Shown: piece by piece, positions 1-5,547 of the stretch
How positions within the stretch are numbered: position 1 is the first letter of the stretch
How the letters are laid out: each line of letters starts with the position of its first letter
Origin: CAWVWF01 sp963933885
Lineage (GTDB): Bacteria > Bacteroidota > Bacteroidia > Flavobacteriales_C > GCA-002722245
Assembly: GCA_963933885.1 (NCBI GenBank)
Contig: CAWVWF010000192.1
Location: 1 to 6,139, forward strand
Reading direction: 5' to 3'
Length of the DNA: 6,139 bases
Program-made: the position numbers and the translations under genes
Notes under the pieces: model-generated
Database searches by the model: none
The model's input: the letters and a program-made list of their open reading frames with translations, nothing else
What the model was told of the DNA's origin: nothing

Positions 1-951
1 CATTAGTTTATCGGTAGGATTCGAAATCATCATATTTTTACAATGGTATGTTTTAACACTTGTACCAACGATTGCATTTTGGTTTTCATCTTTATCAACT
101 TGGTCATATAAAGATCCCCAAGTTCCTAAATCTGTCCATCCAATATCGCAAGGTAAAACGTAAACATTATCTGCTTTTTCTAAGATTGCATAATCAACTG
201 AAATATTTACGCATTGCGAATAAATTTCATTGATGAATTCTTGCTCTTCAGATGTGCTATATTTTCCGAAACCAGCTTCAAATAAAAGATGAATTTCATT
301 CATGTTTTCCTCAAAAGATTTTACAATACTTTTTGAACTCCAGATAAACATTCCTGAATTCCATGAGAAATCTCCACTTTCGAAGAATATCTTAGCTAAT
401 TCTAAATCTGGTTTTTCAGTAAAAGTTTTAACTTTTTTCAAGTCTTCAAATCCAGCTAATGATTTATTTGTAGCTTGAATATATCCATATCCTGTATCAG
501 GACGAGTAGGCTTGATTCCTAAAGTAACAAGTAAATCATTTGATTCACATACTTCGAAAGCTTTATTGATCTGATCAATGTATTCTGATTCTTTTATGAT
601 CAAATGATCACTCGGAGCAACTAGTATTTTTGCGTTAGGGTTTTTGTCATGAATTTTATAACAACCATAAGCTACACAAGGAGCAGTATTTCTTCTTACT
701 GGTTCAAAAAGAATATTGTCAGAAGGGATATCTTTTAACTGTTCTTTTGTTAGATCTGAATATTGATCATTTGTAACTACATATATGTTTTCAGCAGGAC
801 AAACTTTTTCAAGTCTTTCAAAGGTTAATTGAATTAAACTTTTCCCTAATCCAAGGATATCTAAAAATTGTTTTGGTTTATCGGATGTACTGAAAGGCCA
901 GAATCTACTTCCGATTCCTCCAGCCATTATAATTGCGTAGTTGTTTTTCAT
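1..951 (-). CDS. manC: Mannose-1-phosphate guanylyltransferase, 3' end cut by window edge
   Basis: Predicted cytoplasmic enzyme making GDP-mannose and pyrophosphate from GTP and mannose-1-phosphate, the donor for mannose, fucose and other sugars in surface polysaccharides. The 317 codons present run without interruption from ATG at 951-949 to the window edge. The nucleotidyltransferase signature lies at residues 11-29 (GGIGSRFWP then PKQF). Other family motifs are EPVRRNTAP (83-91), PSDH (113-116), GIKPTRPDTGYGYI (145-158), FTEKP (177-181), WNSGMF (197-202), SVDYAILEK (251-259) and GWTDLGTW (271-278). Bacteroidota members are about 350-360 residues, so some 35-45 C-terminal residues are missing. 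No C-terminal isomerase domain can be judged from this fragment. The start lies 33 bp after the stop of the SprT-like gene on the same strand, suggesting co-transcription. Family assignment is secure; the gene symbol is by analogy with the single-domain guanylyltransferase family. Confidence 0.95.
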   Translation of the reverse strand, partial: MKNNYAIIMAGGIGSRFWPFSTSDKPKQFLDILGLGKSLIQLTFERLEKVCPAENIYVVTNDQYSDLTKEQLKDIPSDNILFEPVRRNTAPCVAYGCYKIHDKNPNAKILVAPSDHLIIKESEYIDQINKAFEVCESNDLLVTLGIKPTRPDTGYGYIQATNKSLAGFEDLKKVKTFTEKPDLELAKIFFESGDFSWNSGMFIWSSKSIVKSFEENMNEIHLLFEAGFGKYSTSEEQEFINEIYSQCVNISVDYAILEKADNVYVLPCDIGWTDLGTWGSLYDQVDKDENQNAIVGTSVKTYHCKNMMISNPTDKLM

Positions 952-957
952 AAGAAT

Positions 958-975
958 GTATTATTACAATAATAC
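958..975. repeat. 18-bp AT-rich perfect inverted repeat before manC
   Basis: GTATTATT-AC-AATAATAC is a perfect 8-bp inverted repeat with a 2-nt centre, in the 33-bp gap between the SprT-like gene and manC. Its near end is 6 nt from the manC start codon. In RNA it could form a weak hairpin (7 bp, 4-nt loop). Read on the minus strand it contains TATTATTG, one mismatch from the Bacteroidota -7 element TAnnTTTG, so it could instead be a weak internal promoter or operator. It is not a terminator: no T-tract follows. No function is shown. Confidence 0.4.
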
Positions 976-984
976 TAAAAATGT

Positions 985-1584
985 TTAGGTATATGTACCA
1001 CCGCTATGAATTTTTTTAACAGGGGTTTTTCCTAAGACTGTATATTCTTTTTTATTGTCTGTATTTAGACATAAAAAACGTGTTCTTCGCTTACTTATTA
1101 ATTGAAACGTTTTACCATCATCTAGCTCGAAAATTGAGTCTGGTTTAAGGTCACTAACTTTTAAATAGTCGTCACAGTTATTAAATTTTTGAAATCTAGC
1201 TTGAGGATTACTTATAAAACTAAGTATTATTTCATTGTTGGAATCGCTAAGTTGGATTTCATGTTTGGCATTCCATAGTAAGGATACAAATAAACTTTTC
1301 CATTCCTGCCCATGTGGTTGAGCACTTCGTTTGAACTGATCCCAACACATTTTATGAGCAACCTCATGAAGATATGTGATTAGGAAGTAGATCGGCTCCA
1401 GATCAATGTTAATAGTGATGTGATGAGATTTTGTTCTTAGATTATAACGGTAATCTCCAAGTTTCGATTTCCGAGGATTAGTTAATGTTAAAGCAAAACC
1501 TTCTTTTTCTTTAATACTCAGAATATGTTCTTGAAAATCTTCAGGTAAAAACTTAAGATTAAACTTGCTTCTTTGTTCCGACAT
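985..1584 (-). CDS. SprT-like zinc metalloprotein (putative metallopeptidase)
   Basis: A 199-residue SprT-family protein, predicted cytoplasmic. The family includes bacterial SprT and the eukaryotic DNA-protein crosslink protease Spartan; the function of the Bacteroidota proteins is not established. The zinc site is visible as HEVAH at residues 73-77 (His73, catalytic Glu74, His77), with a probable third ligand His91 in PHGQEW (90-95). The upstream GDYRYN segment and the strand before the helix also fit SprT. The C-terminal part resembles the SprT zinc-ribbon fold region (RTRFLCL) but lacks the cysteine pairs of E. coli SprT. ATG at 1584-1582 is chosen because it gives the usual ~200-residue length and a sensible N-terminus. 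An upstream in-frame GTG at 1629-1627 would add 15 residues read out of frame through the lipoprotein gene. The start lies inside the preceding lipoprotein gene (26-nt overlap), so translational coupling is likely. manC follows 33 bp downstream. Confidence 0.9.
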   Translation of the reverse strand: MSEQRSKFNLKFLPEDFQEHILSIKEKEGFALTLTNPRKSKLGDYRYNLRTKSHHITINIDLEPIYFLITYLHEVAHKMCWDQFKRSAQPHGQEWKSLFVSLLWNAKHEIQLSDSNNEIILSFISNPQARFQKFNNCDDYLKVSDLKPDSIFELDDGKTFQLISKRRTRFLCLNTDNKKEYTVLGKTPVKKIHSGGTYT

Positions 1585-1690
1585 TTTGATTTTTACTGAA
1601 TTTTGGACATGTTGTACATTTTTCCCCACTCTTACATGATGTGGCAGAAATGATTAAAATGAATAATGTCGGAAGAAGAATTGACCTCAT
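1559..1690 (-). CDS. Small lipoprotein, second of a tandem paralogous pair
   Basis: A 43-residue lipoprotein precursor. Residues 1-18 form a short signal peptide (one Arg, then a hydrophobic stretch rich in Leu and Ile) ending in ATS before Cys19, a lipobox in the relaxed Bacteroidota style. The mature peptide would be only 25 residues, anchored through Cys19. It starts CKSGEKCTTCPKF, with a CxxC pair at Cys25 and Cys28, and ends in a basic tail. It matches the neighbouring 1706-1837 product at 21 of 43 positions without gaps, 13 of them among residues 16-31, and the two have equal length. That conservation of protein rather than DNA is the main evidence that it is translated. It starts 15 bp after its paralogue and overlaps the SprT-like start by 26 nt in another frame. 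Function is unknown; the CxxC could bind metal or form a disulfide, which is inference. Tiny lipoproteins of this kind are common but uncharacterised in Bacteroidota. Confidence 0.8.
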   Translation of the reverse strand: MRSILLPTLFILIISATSCKSGEKCTTCPKFSKNQNVGTKKQV

Positions 1691-1705
1691 ACTAATAGTA
1701 TGTGA

Positions 1706-1837
1706 TTACAAGTTACCTTTTACTTCGTTGTTTTCAACTTCAGTAAACTTTGGACAGTCACCACATTTATCACCACTCTTACAAGATGTAGCTGTTATTG
1801 CTAGCATAAATATGGCAGAAAGGATAATTAATTTCAT
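1706..1837 (-). CDS. Small lipoprotein, first of a tandem paralogous pair
   Basis: A 43-residue lipoprotein precursor, predicted to be exported by Sec and lipidated by Lgt and Lsp. One Lys follows the initiator Met; a hydrophobic core (LIILSAIFMLAI) leads to ATSC with the acceptor Cys19. The 25-residue mature part begins CKSGDKCGDCPKF and then turns acidic (TEVENNEV). Like its paralogue at 1559-1690 it has three Cys: the lipidated one plus a CxxC pair at 25 and 28. It is probably the first gene of a lipoprotein-lipoprotein-sprT-manC unit: a TAGATTTG -7 element lies 31 nt upstream and the next gene starts 15 bp downstream. No function can be assigned. A longer plus-strand frame covers this region but has no protein-like features, so the minus-strand reading is preferred. 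Confidence 0.8.
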   Translation of the reverse strand: MKLIILSAIFMLAITATSCKSGDKCGDCPKFTEVENNEVKGNL

Positions 1838-1868
1838 AATTGATAGAATTTATATTGCTCTAAAAATA

Positions 1869-1876
1869 CAAATCTA
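1869..1876 (-). promoter_or_regulatory. Putative -7 promoter element of the lipoprotein-sprT-manC unit
   Basis: On the minus strand this reads TAGATTTG, a full match to the Bacteroidota housekeeping -7 consensus TAnnTTTG. It ends 31 nt before the first lipoprotein start codon, implying a leader of roughly 25 nt. No convincing TTG -33 element was found at the usual spacing, so confidence is moderate. It lies back to back with the mlaE promoter candidate in the 118-bp divergent region. Confidence 0.45.
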
Positions 1877-1930
1877 CTTTTAAAAATCGTTGTGTTGAAA
1901 GGATTATTAATCTGTTAGGATTAATATTAT

Positions 1931-1938
1931 TACTTTTG
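1931..1938 (+). promoter_or_regulatory. Putative -7 promoter element of the mlaE-mlaF operon
   Basis: TACTTTTG matches the Bacteroidota -7 consensus TAnnTTTG and ends 17 nt before the permease start codon, implying a very short leader of about 10 nt. The same octamer sits before the sigma factor gene at 4939-4946. A -33 TTG at suitable spacing is not evident; the nearest, at 1895-1897, is too far upstream. Confidence 0.45.
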
Positions 1939-1955
1939 GGTTAAATGTGTGGTGA

Positions 1956-2699
1956 ATGCAAATTATAAATCATTTAGGGAAATATTACATTTTAATGGCT
2001 CAGGCGTTTACAAAGCCTGATAAATTTAAGGTGTTTTGGAGGAAACTTATCGTTGAGATAGATTCTATAGGGATTGGTTCTTTACCTATCGTTATGATCC
2101 TTTCCGTTTTCATGGGAGCAGTTACCTTATTGCAAATGGCTTATAACTTTAGTAATCCATTAGTACCAGCATATACAGAAGGGTTAGCAACAAGAGATAC
2201 AATGATCTTAGAGTTTGCACCAACAATTATATCATTAATATTAGCGGGTAAAGTAGGTAGTTCTATCGCAGGACAGTTAGGTACGATGAACGTTACTGAG
2301 CAAATTGATGCCATGGAAATCATGGGCGTTAATACAAAGAACTACTTGATCTTACCGAAAATAATAGCAGCATTATTTATTTTTCCATTCCTTGTAATTA
2401 TTTCAATTTTCTTAGGGACAGCAGGAGGTTATGTAGCTTGTGCTTTAACAGGAGCTGTATCTGTAGACGCATATATTTATGGGATACAATACGAATTCAC
2501 ACCTTTCTATATCGGTTACGCAATTGTAAAAGCGGAGTTTTTCGCATTCATTATAACATCGATCTCTTCTTACCAAGGATACAGTATTCGTGGCGGTGGA
2601 GCAAAAGAAGTTGGAGATGGAAGTACAAGAGCCGTAGTTTATAGCTGTATAATTATATTACTTTTCGATTTAATTTTAACTCAATTAATTCTTACATAA
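1956..2699 (+). CDS. mlaE: MlaE-family ABC transporter permease (MCE lipid transport)
   Basis: Inner-membrane permease of an MCE-type phospholipid transporter, the family of E. coli MlaE, which with MlaF and an MlaD-type MCE protein moves lipids across the envelope. The 247 residues match the family length. An amphipathic N-terminal segment (about 1-35) precedes a hydrophobic segment at about 40-62. The conserved core follows at 86-146: EFAP and LAGKVGSSIAGQLG, then EQIDAMEIMGV with a Pro-containing helix (LILPKIIAALF). Further membrane segments lie at about 144-166, 184-205 and 226-246. The EQIDA.E..G stretch is the coupling region that contacts the ATPase. ATG at 1956 follows a TACTTTTG element. 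The stop TAA directly abuts the ATG of the ATPase gene, so the two are almost certainly co-transcribed and translationally coupled. No MCE-domain gene follows, so the periplasmic partner must be encoded elsewhere; direction of transport cannot be told from sequence. Confidence 0.93.
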   Translation: MQIINHLGKYYILMAQAFTKPDKFKVFWRKLIVEIDSIGIGSLPIVMILSVFMGAVTLLQMAYNFSNPLVPAYTEGLATRDTMILEFAPTIISLILAGKVGSSIAGQLGTMNVTEQIDAMEIMGVNTKNYLILPKIIAALFIFPFLVIISIFLGTAGGYVACALTGAVSVDAYIYGIQYEFTPFYIGYAIVKAEFFAFIITSISSYQGYSIRGGGAKEVGDGSTRAVVYSCIIILLFDLILTQLILT

Positions 2700-3467
2700 A
2701 TGATTGATGTAAAAAACATATCGAAATCTTTTGGAGATAGAGATGTATTGAAAGATATATCAATACATCTTCAGGAGGGTAAGATTAATATGATTATCGG
2801 GAAAAGTGGAGCTGGTAAATCAGTTTTACTAAAATGTTTGGTTGGATTACTTGATGTTGACAAGGGAGTAATAGATTATGATGGGCGAAATTTTTCGGCT
2901 ATGAATTATAGGAAGAGAAAGGAAATCCGAAAAGAAATAGGAATGCTTTTTCAAGGGTCTGCTTTGTACGATTCGATGAGTGTACTTGATAATGTAATGT
3001 TTCCACTTGAAATGTTCACGGATATGACACCTGAGGAGCGTAGAGAAAGAGCTATATTCTGTTTGCGTCGTGTTAAAATAATTGAATCTGCAGATGGATT
3101 ATTTCCTGCAGAAATTTCTGGAGGAATGCAGAAGAGGGTTGCCATTGCAAGAGCTATCGCATTGAAACCAAAATATTTATTTTGTGATGAGCCTAATTCT
3201 GGATTAGATCCACAGACTTCTATTGTAATTGATAATTTGATAAGAGAAATTACACTTGAATTTAATACGACTACGGTTATTATTTCTCACGATATGAATT
3301 CAGTAATGGAGATATCAGATACCATAACTTTTATTCATAATGGAGAAAGATGGTGGCAAGGTCAGCGTGATGATATAATGACTACTGACAATGAAGAGGT
3401 TGTTAATTTTGTTTATGCTTCAAACTTCATGAAGACTTTAAGAAAAAGTTTTATTCATAATAAGTAG
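2700..3467 (+). CDS. mlaF: MlaF-family ABC transporter ATP-binding protein (MCE lipid transport)
   Basis: Cytoplasmic ATPase that would energise the MlaE-type permease encoded immediately upstream. All nucleotide-binding motifs are intact in this 255-residue protein: Walker A GKSGAGKS (34-41), Q-loop Gln85 in MLFQGSALYDSM, signature SGGMQKR (140-146), Walker B YLFCDEP with catalytic Glu164, D-loop SGLD (167-170) and switch His197 in ISHDM. The GSALYDSMSVLDNV segment after the Q-loop and the GGMQKR form of the signature are typical of MlaF and related MCE ATPases and separate it from other ABC ATPases. The C-terminal tail (about 215-255, with a Trp pair near 218-219) is of family-like length. 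The gene begins at the base after the mlaE stop and is followed by a hairpin terminator, so the operon is just these two genes. Family assignment is secure; the exact lipid substrate is unknown. Confidence 0.94.
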   Translation: MIDVKNISKSFGDRDVLKDISIHLQEGKINMIIGKSGAGKSVLLKCLVGLLDVDKGVIDYDGRNFSAMNYRKRKEIRKEIGMLFQGSALYDSMSVLDNVMFPLEMFTDMTPEERRERAIFCLRRVKIIESADGLFPAEISGGMQKRVAIARAIALKPKYLFCDEPNSGLDPQTSIVIDNLIREITLEFNTTTVIISHDMNSVMEISDTITFIHNGERWWQGQRDDIMTTDNEEVVNFVYASNFMKTLRKSFIHNK

Positions 3468-3483
3468 TCTTACTTATACATGA

Positions 3484-3517
3484 GAAAAGTTGATACATTT
3501 CTGCATCAACTTTCTTT
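3484..3517 (+). terminator. Rho-independent-type terminator after mlaF
   Basis: A 9-bp perfect stem (AAAGTTGAT at 3486-3494 with ATCAACTTT at 3505-3513) extends past one A·C mismatch by two more pairs to a TTTC loop. It begins 18 nt after the ATPase stop and is followed by TTTCTTTAATTTA. The stem is moderately strong for such an AT-rich genome. Because the next gene is convergent, it could also help end minus-strand transcripts, although the T-run on that side is short. Confidence 0.7.
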
Positions 3518-3604
3518 AATTTATATGTTATTCATAATATCATTGATGAATTGGATTGCCAATTCTACCCATTTTTGATTTTGCATGATTCGTTTTCTTA
3601 AGAA

Positions 3605-4789
3605 TTAAAACCTTAATCCACCCTGGAATCCGAAGTATGCTTTAACCTTTATTCCATTGTTTGTTTTGTTGTAAAAGCTGTTTGATACAAAATTGTTAAG
3701 CTCATAATCTTCGCCAACAGTATCATCATCGTTCATAAATAAATTGATACTTGGTCCACCATATACGGTGAAGTTTTTATGAAACTGGTAAAAGAAACTT
3801 GGCTTAAGCTTAGTTAATAAATTCATACTGCTCGTAAAACTATCCTTGTTCACATGACTAGCTGTTAAATCTATATTTATTCCCATAGATTTATTTATCT
3901 CTATGATTGAACCTATTCCATATCCAAAACTCCAATACAAATTATTGTCTGTCACTTTTGCTCCAGCTGAGAAAATATTATAGAATTTGTTGACACCTGT
4001 TTTGAAAGATACATTACCATAAAGTGATTCGTTTCCTTCAATTTCTAACTTATGATATCCTGTTCTTGAATACGATAAAAATCCAATCATTAAACCTTCT
4101 TCAATGGAATCATTGTAATTAATGAATCCAACTTGTACTCCTTTCAAAGTCTTTGCATAGTTAAAAAATCCACTTACTTGTAAACCTGAAATTCCTTCTT
4201 TTGCTGTGTTAGAAAATCCACTCACTTGTAGACCTGTTACTTTTCCAGTAGCAACATTACTAAAACCGCTAGATTGAATTCCATTTAAATTACCATATAC
4301 AACATTTGAAAATCCAGCTGCCTGAATTCCGTGTACATTTTTGTGCGCATAATTAACAAAACCTGCAAACTGACCACCTTCTACGGAGTCTTTTGACACA
4401 TTACAAAATCCTGATGCTTGAACTCCATTTAATTTGTTTGTGTAATTAACGAATCCTGCTCCTTGAGTTCCCGTTGTTTTTCCTTGAACGATGTTTACGA
4501 AACCTGCTAATTGAATTCCTCTTGCATCATATCGTGTGGAATTTGCAAAACCACCAACTTCAATCCCATTCAATCCACCATGATGTCCTGCGAAAATATT
4601 TAATGATATTTTGTTTTCAAATTTATTGTAATCCATTCCATTAGTTCCTAATGGAGTTATAAAACTAACCTGGAACTCTCTTTTAGTTAATGTGTCGTTC
4701 TCATTTATTTGAACATTTGTTGAATCTGTATTTGCAGACGCAAAAGTTGATATTAAAACTGCTACAGTAAAAAGTAATTTATTTTTCAT
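3605..4789 (-). CDS. Secreted GxQxxGFxN-repeat protein, predicted outer-membrane (LA_2272-like surface repeats)
   Basis: A 394-residue envelope protein of unknown function. Residues 1-19 form a signal peptide (MKNKLL, hydrophobic core, ASA cleavage site before Asn20). Residues 73-240 hold eleven repeats of 15-16 residues with consensus G-[IVL]-Q-x-x-G-F-x-N; the leading Gly falls at residues 75, 91, 107, 122, 138, 154, 170, 186, 202, 217 and 232. Residues 250-394 alternate aromatic and polar residues, as in beta-strands, and end in GGLRF; a terminal Phe is typical of outer-membrane beta-barrels. The repeat pattern resembles what databases call LA_2272-family surface repeat proteins, a family without known activity; I name it from memory of the motif. 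ATG at 4789-4787 is chosen because it starts a proper signal peptide; an upstream TTG at 4867 would read through the promoter. It is divergent from the sigma gene, and a putative ECF promoter ends 29 nt upstream. Confidence 0.85.
   Translation of the reverse strand: MKNKLLFTVAVLISTFASANTDSTNVQINENDTLTKREFQVSFITPLGTNGMDYNKFENKISLNIFAGHHGGLNGIEVGGFANSTRYDARGIQLAGFVNIVQGKTTGTQGAGFVNYTNKLNGVQASGFCNVSKDSVEGGQFAGFVNYAHKNVHGIQAAGFSNVVYGNLNGIQSSGFSNVATGKVTGLQVSGFSNTAKEGISGLQVSGFFNYAKTLKGVQVGFINYNDSIEEGLMIGFLSYSRTGYHKLEIEGNESLYGNVSFKTGVNKFYNIFSAGAKVTDNNLYWSFGYGIGSIIEINKSMGINIDLTASHVNKDSFTSSMNLLTKLKPSFFYQFHKNFTVYGGPSINLFMNDDDTVGEDYELNNFVSNSFYNKTNNGIKVKAYFGFQGGLRF
4070..4573 (-). repeat. Eleven tandem ~48-bp coding repeats in the surface protein
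   Basis: This stretch encodes the eleven G-x-Q-x-x-G-F-x-N units, spaced 16,16,15,16,16,16,16,16,15,15 residues. Conservation is clearest at protein level; the DNA has diverged, with units 8 and 9 (both reading GLQVSGF) the most alike. Unit 1 has Glu for Gln and unit 11 has lost the Gln and Asn, as expected for capping units. This is an in-frame protein repeat, not a CRISPR or an intergenic satellite. Confidence 0.85.
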
Positions 4790-4818
4790 TTGTTGAATTA
4801 TTATGATTTCACAGCTAA

Positions 4819-4846
4819 GACAATTCAAATTAAAACTACCCCTATT
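4819..4846 (-). promoter_or_regulatory. Putative ECF sigma-dependent promoter of the repeat-protein gene
   Basis: On the minus strand this reads AATAGGGGTA, 10 nt, GAATTGTC, then TTA. The same two blocks with the same 10-nt spacer occur at 5548-5575 on the plus strand before the anti-sigma gene. The 15 nt between GGGGTA and GTC fits the -35 to -10 spacing of ECF promoters, whose -10 often contains GTC. A start of transcription about 7 nt downstream would leave a leader of roughly 20 nt before the ATG at 4789. Assignment to the sigma factor encoded next door is inference. Confidence 0.6.
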
Positions 4847-4891
4847 GCGATCGAATATTTTTTTCAATCTAGATCTTGAATAATAATATTT

Positions 4892-4911
4892 GTGTAGAAC
4901 TAAGTGTAGAA
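4892..4911. repeat. Direct repeat GTGTAGAA x2, 12-bp period
   Basis: GTGTAGAA occurs at 4892-4899 and 4904-4911, separated by CTAA, in the divergent region between the repeat-protein and sigma genes, 28-47 nt upstream of the sigma -7 element. An imperfect inverted pair TTCAA-N8-TTGAA (4863-4880) lies beside it. Repeats near one helical turn apart could be regulator half-sites, but two short copies may also be chance. Confidence 0.3.
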
Positions 4912-4938
4912 GAATGTTCTTTTAATAAAATTTGATAT

Positions 4939-4946
4939 TACTTTTG
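4939..4946 (+). promoter_or_regulatory. Putative -7 promoter element of the sigma factor gene
   Basis: TACTTTTG followed by C matches the Bacteroidota -7 consensus TAnnTTTG and equals the octamer before mlaE. It ends only 6 nt before the ATG at 4953, so the transcript would be leaderless or nearly so. No clear -33 TTG is present. The element suggests the sigma gene is read by the housekeeping sigma factor and not by itself, since the bipartite ECF-like motif is absent here. Confidence 0.5.
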
Positions 4947-4952
4947 CGGAGA

Positions 4953-5513
4953 ATGTCTCAAGAATTGTCAGATAACGAGCAGTGGATTGAAATTCAAAAT
5001 GGAAACAAGATTCTATTTGAAGGAATATTCAGGAAGTATTATTCAATGCTTTGTGCTTTTGCCATCTCGAAATTGAAAGACAAAGAATTGGCAGAGGAGA
5101 TTACCCAAGAAGTTTTTGTGAAATTTTGGGAGAAACGAGAAGGTTTAGAAGTATCTAATTTTAAGTCTTACCTGTTTTCAAGCGTCAACAACACTATACT
5201 AAACCATTTTAAACATCAGCAAGTTCGAAGAGAGCATGTGGCCGAAATGAAAATTGTGCAGGAGGATTCTACTGAAGATTTAACAGTTGAATACAACGAA
5301 CTTCAAGATAAATTAACCAGTCTTATTTTAGAAATGCCGGAAGCTAGGCAACGAATTTTCAGGATGGTTAAGATTGATGGAATGAAATATAAGCAAGTAG
5401 CTGAAGAATTAGGGATTTCAGTGAAAACAGTAGAAAATCAAATGGGAAGCGCACTTAAGTTTTTAAGGAAATACCTGAAAGACTTTTTCGTGTTGTTGCC
5501 GTTGTTTTTTTAA
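4953..5513 (+). CDS. ECF-type RNA polymerase sigma-70 factor (FecI-like)
   Basis: A 186-residue sigma factor with only regions 2 and 4, as expected of ECF sigma factors. Region 2 covers about 22-88: the helix with FRKYYSMLCAFA, then AEEITQEVFVKFWEKRE, which carries core-binding and -10 recognition, and the SYLFSSVNNTILNHFK segment. A variable linker (about 90-120) leads to region 4 (about 122-175), where MPEARQRIFRM and YKQVAEELGISVKTVENQM form the helix-turn-helix for the -35 element. The tail is short and hydrophobic (FFVLLPLFF), which is odd for a cytoplasmic protein but seen in this class. ATG at 4953 is preferred, preceded by GCGGAGA and a TACTTTTG element; an upstream TTG at 4932 would overlap the promoter. 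A FecR-like anti-sigma gene follows and a surface repeat-protein gene is divergent. Both carry the same ECF-like motif, so they are the likely targets. Confidence 0.93.
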   Translation: MSQELSDNEQWIEIQNGNKILFEGIFRKYYSMLCAFAISKLKDKELAEEITQEVFVKFWEKREGLEVSNFKSYLFSSVNNTILNHFKHQQVRREHVAEMKIVQEDSTEDLTVEYNELQDKLTSLILEMPEARQRIFRMVKIDGMKYKQVAEELGISVKTVENQMGSALKFLRKYLKDFFVLLPLFF

Positions 5514-5519
5514 AAGAAT

Positions 5520-5539
5520 AATTAAATGTCTATTTAATT
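5520..5539. repeat. AT-only inverted repeat in the sigma/anti-sigma gap
   Basis: AATTAAAT-GTCT-ATTTAATT is a perfect 8-bp inverted repeat with a 4-nt loop, beginning 6 nt after the sigma stop codon and ending 8 nt before the ECF-like motif. With only A-T pairs it is weak as an RNA hairpin and lacks a T-tract, so it is a poor terminator. It might be an operator or partial transcript end. Chance formation in AT-rich DNA is quite possible. Confidence 0.3.
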
Positions 5540-5547
5540 TAATATTG

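Noticed and set aside
1018..1030. AACAGGGGTT as a third copy of the ECF-like -35 block
   Set aside because: It lies inside the SprT-like gene, differs from the block, and has no GAATTGTC at the required distance.
1585..1629. N-terminal extension of the SprT-like protein from a GTG start
   Set aside because: The extra 15 codons fall in the conserved CKSG...CPKF part of the second lipoprotein gene in another frame. The ATG at 1584 gives the normal family length.
1641..1883. 80-codon plus-strand open frame
   Set aside because: It lies opposite the two paralogous lipoprotein genes, which have matching lengths, signal peptides and a conserved Cys core. The plus-strand product has no recognisable features.
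2438..2644. Plus-strand frame inside the mlaE gene
   Set aside because: It is a shadow of the permease gene, which shows full family motifs. The same applies to minus-strand frames at 2141-2323 and 2951-3145.
3521..3586. 21-codon minus-strand frame after the repeat-protein gene, in the same frame as that gene
   Set aside because: The peptide (starting MQNQKWVEL) looks somewhat protein-like, and read-through of the TAA at 3607-3605 would reach it. It is too short, with no homology or signal to support it.
4070..4573. Regularly spaced repeats suggesting a CRISPR array
   Set aside because: The periodicity is in frame within a coding sequence and conserved at protein level; the DNA repeats are degenerate and no unique spacers are present.
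4790..4867. N-terminal extension of the repeat protein from a TTG start
   Set aside because: It would place 26 residues before a clean signal peptide and would read through the putative ECF promoter.
4932..4952. N-terminal extension of the sigma factor from a TTG start
   Set aside because: It overlaps the TACTTTTG promoter element, and the ATG at 4953 gives a normal ECF N-terminus.
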